This document shows positions 43,371 through 47,626 of a DNA stretch of 47,626 bases, in pieces. The stretch's first letter is position 1. Each line of letters opens with the position of its first letter. Source of the DNA: Acidobacteriaceae bacterium. GTDB taxonomy: Bacteria; Acidobacteriota; Terriglobia; Terriglobales; Acidobacteriaceae. Both the position numbers and the translations under genes were made by a program. Below the pieces are notes generated by a model. The model was given only the letters and a program-made list of their open reading frames with translations, did not search any database and was not told where the DNA came from. The DNA lies in NCBI GenBank assembly GCA_003138975.1, contig PLHQ01000209.1, positions 39,394-87,019 on the forward strand, in the 5' to 3' direction.

Positions 43371-46191
43371 GAGCGGCTCCTGTGGGGTTGGTGGAAGCAT
43401 TGGCAAGGATGGCCTCGCGAATGCGATCCGGAGTGGCGGGAATGCGCCGCATGCCGACGCCGGTGGCGTGGTGAATCGCATTTAGTATCGCCGGAGCAGT
43501 CGGGATCACAGCCTGCTCTCCGATGCCTTTTGCCCCGAATGGCCCGATTGACGAAGGATCTTCAATCAGAATCGATTCGACGGGGGGAATGTCCCCCGCC
43601 GAAGGAATCAGATAGTCATGCAGGTTCTCGCCTTTACCCGGGAAAAATTCTTCCATCAGCGCCATGCCAAGCCCCTGAGCGACTCCGCCTTCAATTTGTC
43701 CCTCAATCAAGGTCGGATTGATGGCGCGGCCAACGTCGTGCGCTGCAACGATCTTCAGAACGCGCACCGTCCCTAATTCAATATCTACAGCAATTTCAGC
43801 CATGTGAGCGCCGAACCCGTACAAGGCATAGGGAATGCCCTGGCCGTCTTCGTCGAGCTTACTGGTCGGTGGATCGAAGGTCTGCTCCGCGGTCAGCACA
43901 TAGCCATGCTTATCGAGTGGCCGGTCTCGCAAAGAAATTCTACGTTGCGTTCCGCCTTGCCGGATCTCCAGGATGTTGCTGCCAAAATCGATAACGGCAT
44001 CTTCATCTCTATCCTTATCGTTACAATCCCCGCGCAAACCAGCCAGTCGCAGGATAGCGCGCCGCAATTCTCTTCCCGCCATGTGCGCGGCTTTGCCGGT
44101 AACAAATGTCTGTCGAGATGCGGAGGTCTTGCCGCAATCGGGCGTGATCGACGTATCGCCGGAAATCAAATCGAAGCAATCGATCGGCGCACACAGGGCG
44201 TCGGCACAAATTTGCGTCACGATAGTGTTCGATCCCTGGCCGATGTCGACTGCTCCCTGATGCAGCACAATTCTGCCATCGCGCTTCAGACCTATGCGCA
44301 CGGTGGAAGGGTTGGGCAGCGATGTGTTCCCACACCCATACCACATGCCCGCGACACCAACGCCACGGCGGACTGGTCCGGCGCTATTTGCATTGAACTC
44401 CTTGGCCTCGGCGCGCGCTTCTTTCCAACGCGGACGTAAGGCTTCGAAGCAGGCGCGAATGCCGACCCCTTCTCCCATGATCTGCCCCGTGACGGTCGGA
44501 GTCTCATCGTCGAGCGCGTTCAGGATGCGAAACTCCAGCGGATCGATGCCGAGGCGAATGGCAAGATCATCGTAAAGTTGCTCCTGTGCGATTGCCATCT
44601 GCGGCACACCAAAACCACGAAATGCGCCCGCGGGAACAATATTGGTATGGATGGCGCGCGTAAGCGCCCGATAATTTGGAACCGAATATGGTCCGGAAGC
44701 ATGCACGGGAACTCGCGCCGCAACCGTGGGCCCCCACGATGAATAGGCACCGGTGTTGAAGTCAGCGGCGAAATCGAGGGCGAGAAGTTTTCCGTCTTTG
44801 CCGGCTCCGGCACGGCAGCGCATGTGCGCGGGATGGCGCTTCGTGGTGCACATGATCGACTCGATTCGCGAATACACCATGCGCACGGGCCGTGGCAAGC
44901 GCCATGCGGCTAGCGCAAGAAATGGCTGCACCGACAAGTCGAGCTTGGTACCGAAGCCCCCACCGACCGCCGTCGGTATAATGCGCACTGCTTCAGCGGA
45001 AATTCCAAGAAGTTTCGCGATGTCCGCTCGATCCATGTAAGGTGACTGCGTGCAGGCCTGAATCTCGATCTCATCGCCGACGCGCCTCGCGAACCCCGCT
45101 TCCGGTTCGATACAAACGTGCTCGACGAAACCGGTTTCGAACTCGCCTTCTACGACCACATCCGCCGCTGCCAGCCCTTTCTCCACATTCCCGCGCACCA
45201 CGCGGCCGCTGGTGAGAACATTGCAGGTGCGATGGGGATGAATCAGCGGAGCATCCGGCGCCAGAGCTTCATCGATAGTCCGCAGCGCAGGCAACTCTTC
45301 CCAGGCTACGGGGAAGGTTGCCGGGTCGAGACTTTCAATCGCCTCCGCTTGGCCAACGATTGCTGCGATTGCTTCTCCGCGATAGCGCGCACCGTTTTCT
45401 TCACGGGCAAACACGGGTTGGTCGGCGAAGCGCGGAATCACACCGTAGCAATCTTCCCCCGGAACGTCTTTGGAGGTGAGAACCGCCTCCACGCCAGGAT
45501 GAGATTCCACGAATGCTTGCAGATCTCCGAAGCGAAACTTCGCCCGATCATAGGGGCACCGGATGGCAAGCAGCGTTAGGGCATCTACCGGAACCTCGTC
45601 GGCGCCGTAGATTTCCGTACCTTCAACTTTGCGTTTCCCATCAATTCGGATCAAACGTTGACCGACGGAGGTTCCCGCTGCGGGGCATTTGCTCTTTTCA
45701 GTTCGCGACCGCGCATCAAGGACGGCGTTGATAATTTTCCGGTATCCGGTGCAGCGACACAGCACGCCGCCCAGCGCATCCATGACGTCGGCCTCGGATG
45801 GTGAGTTACTTTTCTCGAGCAGCGCCGTGGCCGAGACTAGCATGCCCGGGGTGCACGCCCCGCACTGGGCGGCCCCGTGACGAAGAAATGATTCTTGCAG
45901 ACGGTCGAACAGAGGCGGCCGCGATTTCAGCCCTTCCACAGTAATGATCGAATGATTTTCGACTTGCCCCACCGCGACTAGACAGGAGCACACCGGTTCT
46001 CCATCCAGCAAAACAGTACATGCGCCGCAATCGCCGGCATCGCAGCCAACTTTTGTTCCGGTCAGCCCCAGCTGTTCCCGCAGGACCCGGGAGAGCCTTT
46101 GAACCCGAGGTGCGGCCACCGACACTTCCCGGTCATTCACGATTAGCTTAAGCCGGCACTTCGTTCCTGAGTAGGGAGCGATGGTCGCCAT
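43363..46191 (-). CDS. Nicotinate hydroxylase, fused [2Fe-2S] and molybdopterin subunit
   Basis: A xanthine dehydrogenase-family protein of 942 residues that probably hydroxylates nicotinate at C6. Residues 1-165 hold two [2Fe-2S] clusters: Cys50, 55, 58, 70 (GCDAGDCGACTVLLDG) and Cys110, 113, 145, 147 (QCGACTPG; CRCTGYRK). From about 175 on it is the Mo subunit (VGGGFGTKLD; GAFRGFGVPQ; DIGQGSNT; Glu892 in GAKGIGEQ is the catalytic base). E. barkeri splits this into ndhS, ndhL and ndhM; here all are one chain. It directly abuts ndhF (no gap) and overlaps hnr. No signal peptide, so cytoplasmic. The substrate rests on context. Confidence 0.85.
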   Translation of the reverse strand: MATIAPYSGTKCRLKLIVNDREVSVAAPRVQRLSRVLREQLGLTGTKVGCDAGDCGACTVLLDGEPVCSCLVAVGQVENHSIITVEGLKSRPPLFDRLQESFLRHGAAQCGACTPGMLVSATALLEKSNSPSEADVMDALGGVLCRCTGYRKIINAVLDARSRTEKSKCPAAGTSVGQRLIRIDGKRKVEGTEIYGADEVPVDALTLLAIRCPYDRAKFRFGDLQAFVESHPGVEAVLTSKDVPGEDCYGVIPRFADQPVFAREENGARYRGEAIAAIVGQAEAIESLDPATFPVAWEELPALRTIDEALAPDAPLIHPHRTCNVLTSGRVVRGNVEKGLAAADVVVEGEFETGFVEHVCIEPEAGFARRVGDEIEIQACTQSPYMDRADIAKLLGISAEAVRIIPTAVGGGFGTKLDLSVQPFLALAAWRLPRPVRMVYSRIESIMCTTKRHPAHMRCRAGAGKDGKLLALDFAADFNTGAYSSWGPTVAARVPVHASGPYSVPNYRALTRAIHTNIVPAGAFRGFGVPQMAIAQEQLYDDLAIRLGIDPLEFRILNALDDETPTVTGQIMGEGVGIRACFEALRPRWKEARAEAKEFNANSAGPVRRGVGVAGMWYGCGNTSLPNPSTVRIGLKRDGRIVLHQGAVDIGQGSNTIVTQICADALCAPIDCFDLISGDTSITPDCGKTSASRQTFVTGKAAHMAGRELRRAILRLAGLRGDCNDKDRDEDAVIDFGSNILEIRQGGTQRRISLRDRPLDKHGYVLTAEQTFDPPTSKLDEDGQGIPYALYGFGAHMAEIAVDIELGTVRVLKIVAAHDVGRAINPTLIEGQIEGGVAQGLGMALMEEFFPGKGENLHDYLIPSAGDIPPVESILIEDPSSIGPFGAKGIGEQAVIPTAPAILNAIHHATGVGMRRIPATPDRIREAILANASTNPTGAARG

Positions 46192-47079
46192 TCATGAGCT
46201 CCCTGCGCAAACATCGAGCGCGCGCTGCACCAACCGCAAAGCGGCGCCGCGCCGGTAAGCCGCTGTCGCGCGAACGTCGTCGATCGGGGACAAGCTCTTG
46301 AGGTGATCCGCTGTGGCGAACGAGCCCAAACCGACTGCCACGGGAGCACCAATGAGTGCGCGCTCCAACTCCGCGATCCTTCGGGCCGCAACCGAGCAAG
46401 AACCGACGCTGACGCGGGCATCGCGCACGTGGCCCATTGAATCCTTCTCGAGTACAACTGCAACCATCACGATGGAGATCACCAGATAGCGGCGGGCTCC
46501 CAGCTTGAGGAAGGTTGACGCAGCGTTCTCGACGGTGCGCGGCACAAATATCTGAGAGAGGATTTCGCCAGGCTGGCGCTGGGTTTTGCGATTACCCACA
46601 ATAAAATCCGCCAAAGGCACACGCCGCATACCCGCACGCGAGACAAGCTCCACTTCCGCATCGAGTGCGAGCAGTGGCGGAACGCTATCCGCGGCTGGAG
46701 ATGCGTTACAAAGGTTCCCGGCGACGGTTCCGCGATTTTGAATCTGAATCCCGCCAATCTCGCGCGCCGCAGCCTTCAATCCGTCGAAGCATCGTGGCAG
46801 TTGCGTTTTGACAATTTCTGTCCAGGTGGTTAGGCCGCCGATCCGTATGTAGTTCGGTTCGTGAATGACTCCTTTGAGCTCGCGCAGTGCCGAAATGTCG
46901 ACCACAGTCCCGGTAACTGGCTGCTCCGCAAGGGAAGGGAAAAAGTCGGTACCGCCCGCCAGGATTTGCCCGCCGGAGTTGGCAAGCACGTTCACCGCTT
47001 CGTTGAGCGTGTGAGGCCTGAAGTACAGGGAGTGCCCTCGCAGGAGAAGTTGGAACCTACGGCAGAAACAAATTTTCAT
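46192..47079 (-). CDS. ndhF: FAD-binding subunit of the nicotinate hydroxylase
   Basis: CoxM/XdhB-type FAD subunit, 295 residues, taking electrons from the iron-sulfur domain to the final acceptor. The two FAD loops are LANSGGQILAGGTDFFP and TVAGNLCNASPAADSVP, and the fold continues with GARRYLVISIVMVAVVLE. The ATG at 47079 gives an unusual Cys/Arg-rich lead (MKICFCRRF) before the normal start LYFRPHTLNEAVNVL. A CTG at that point (with GAGGG upstream) is possible but rare. A perfect palindrome touches the ATG. It is the first structural gene of the operon and lies 65 bases after the tetR gene. Confidence 0.88.
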   Translation of the reverse strand: MKICFCRRFQLLLRGHSLYFRPHTLNEAVNVLANSGGQILAGGTDFFPSLAEQPVTGTVVDISALRELKGVIHEPNYIRIGGLTTWTEIVKTQLPRCFDGLKAAAREIGGIQIQNRGTVAGNLCNASPAADSVPPLLALDAEVELVSRAGMRRVPLADFIVGNRKTQRQPGEILSQIFVPRTVENAASTFLKLGARRYLVISIVMVAVVLEKDSMGHVRDARVSVGSCSVAARRIAELERALIGAPVAVGLGSFATADHLKSLSPIDDVRATAAYRRGAALRLVQRALDVCAGSS

Positions 47080-47098
47080 ACAAACGGCGGCGTTTGTA
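47079..47098. promoter_or_regulatory. Palindromic operator at the start of ndhF
   Basis: Perfect 8-4-8 inverted repeat: TACAAACG (47079-47086), GCGG, CGTTTGTA (47091-47098). It lies in the 65-base gap between the tetR stop and ndhF and overlaps the first base of the ndhF ATG. Size and symmetry fit a TetR-family dimer site. The adjacent TetR protein is the natural candidate. Confidence 0.6.
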
Positions 47099-47143
47099 CA
47101 GCGCCGATCTGCCAGGTAGACCTGAAAAAGGCGTCGGCCGCGA

Positions 47144-47626
47144 CTAGGCGGAACGACCCCGGAGGCGCGGCGACTTTGGATGGGAAAGAGATCCGCCTAA
47201 TGTCAATTCGCAAAGACCTTCGACGAATTCGGGAGTCAAACTATCGTGACGGATGAGAAATCGCATGTAGATTGGGCCGTAGAGCGAATCGAGAAGCAGA
47301 TCCATGTCTACATTCTTACGCAGTTGACCGCGCAGGATCCCGCGCCGGAGTGTGGCGTAGGCTTCCTGGCGGCGTGGCATCATGAAGCGTTCGCGGAAAG
47401 CTGCGATGACTTCTCTGTCGCTCTGGCCGGCGGCAAGAATGGCGGAAACAATGCGTCCACGGCGGCTGCGAAAAATTTTTATGAGCTGACGCATTTGTTG
47501 GCTCATGTCGGTGCGGACGGAGCCGGTATCGGGGAAGTGGAGTTTGCGTTTAGTACTGCAGGCAAACGCGTCTGCGATGAGAGCGGCCTTGTCCGGCCAC
47601 CAGCGATAAACCGTTGCCTTGCCCAC
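47144..47626 (-). CDS. TetR/AcrR-family regulator, N-terminus beyond the window
   Basis: Partial, 160 residues visible; the gene runs off the right edge. The first visible residues, GKATVYRWWPDKAALIADAF, are the end of the helix-turn-helix, so only about 40 residues are missing. The C-terminal domain (ILAAGQSDREVIAAFRERFM; YGPIYMRFLIRHDSLTPEF) resembles TetR_C-type domains with a W-rich recognition region. It is on the same strand, just upstream of ndhF, so it probably controls the nicotinate operon through the palindrome at 47079-47098. The inducer may be nicotinate or a metabolite (inference). Confidence 0.85.
   Translation of the reverse strand: MGKATVYRWWPDKAALIADAFACSTKRKLHFPDTGSVRTDMSQQMRQLIKIFRSRRGRIVSAILAAGQSDREVIAAFRERFMMPRRQEAYATLRRGILRGQLRKNVDMDLLLDSLYGPIYMRFLIRHDSLTPEFVEGLCELTLGGSLSHPKSPRLRGRSA

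Noticed and set aside
1-47626. CRISPR array, prophage or insertion sequence
   Set aside because: No spaced direct-repeat array, transposase, integrase or phage structural motif was found in any frame.

Overview
The window looks like a chromosomal segment of a soil Acidobacteriota bacterium (Terriglobia, Koribacter/Sulfotelmatobacter-like). This is inferred from gene content, not from a search. The evidence is GC-rich DNA, a Ser/Thr kinase fused to a TolB-like propeller, an AroD-AroE fusion, a MoaD/threonine-synthase pair, secreted CocE-type hydrolases, and intergenic repeats that recall soil acidobacteria. No rRNA, tRNA, CRISPR array, insertion sequence or phage gene was seen.

Layout. 1-2844: two-subunit molybdenum hydroxylase of the isoquinoline 1-oxidoreductase type (+). 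2915-5255: antitoxin, PIN toxin and GT39 glycosyltransferase (-). 5317-8312: promoter and yceD-rpmF-plsX-fabD, a ribosome/fatty-acid operon (+), followed by a decayed membrane-protein gene. 8712-13254: small membrane protein and an efflux operon tetR-hlyD-ABC ATPase-ABC permease (-) with a palindromic operator. 13327-15254: promoter, SAM-I riboswitch, terminator, threonine synthase-like gene and a MoaD/ThiS-like carrier (-). 15329-17329: secreted CocE/NonD hydrolase. 17407-20926: asnS-arginase-ddl (-). 21031-27516: sugar isomerase-like protein, gamma-glutamyltransferase, MmcQ/YjbR protein, aldo/keto reductase, GNAT and an HtrA protease. 28040-34785: coaE, folD, a Trm112-like small protein, a small orphan gene behind a sigma-54-like promoter, the aroD-aroE fusion, a secreted protein and another aldo/keto reductase. 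34802-37384: receptor-like Ser/Thr kinase. 37439-47626: a nicotinate degradation locus.

The two most interesting systems are these. (1) A complete SAM-I riboswitch with promoter and terminator sits directly upstream of a gene that would normally be called threonine synthase, which is translationally coupled to a sulfur-carrier-like protein ending Gly-Gly-Ala-Arg. SAM control makes little sense for threonine synthesis. It fits a protein-thiocarboxylate-dependent homocysteine/methionine route. (2) The right end encodes a nicotinate hydroxylase (FAD subunit plus fused 2Fe-2S/Mo subunit), 6-hydroxynicotinate reductase, an ApbE-like UPF0280 protein, two tandem PF06684 proteins and, on the other strand, enamidase beside a nicotinamidase-like hydrolase. 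The first six genes abut or overlap, and a TetR gene and an 8-4-8 palindrome lie at the head of the operon. The reductase characterised in Eubacterium barkeri carries covalent flavin, so the UPF0280 protein is a good candidate for its flavin transferase.

All assignments come from reading motifs and gene order by eye. No alignment, structure prediction or database search was run.
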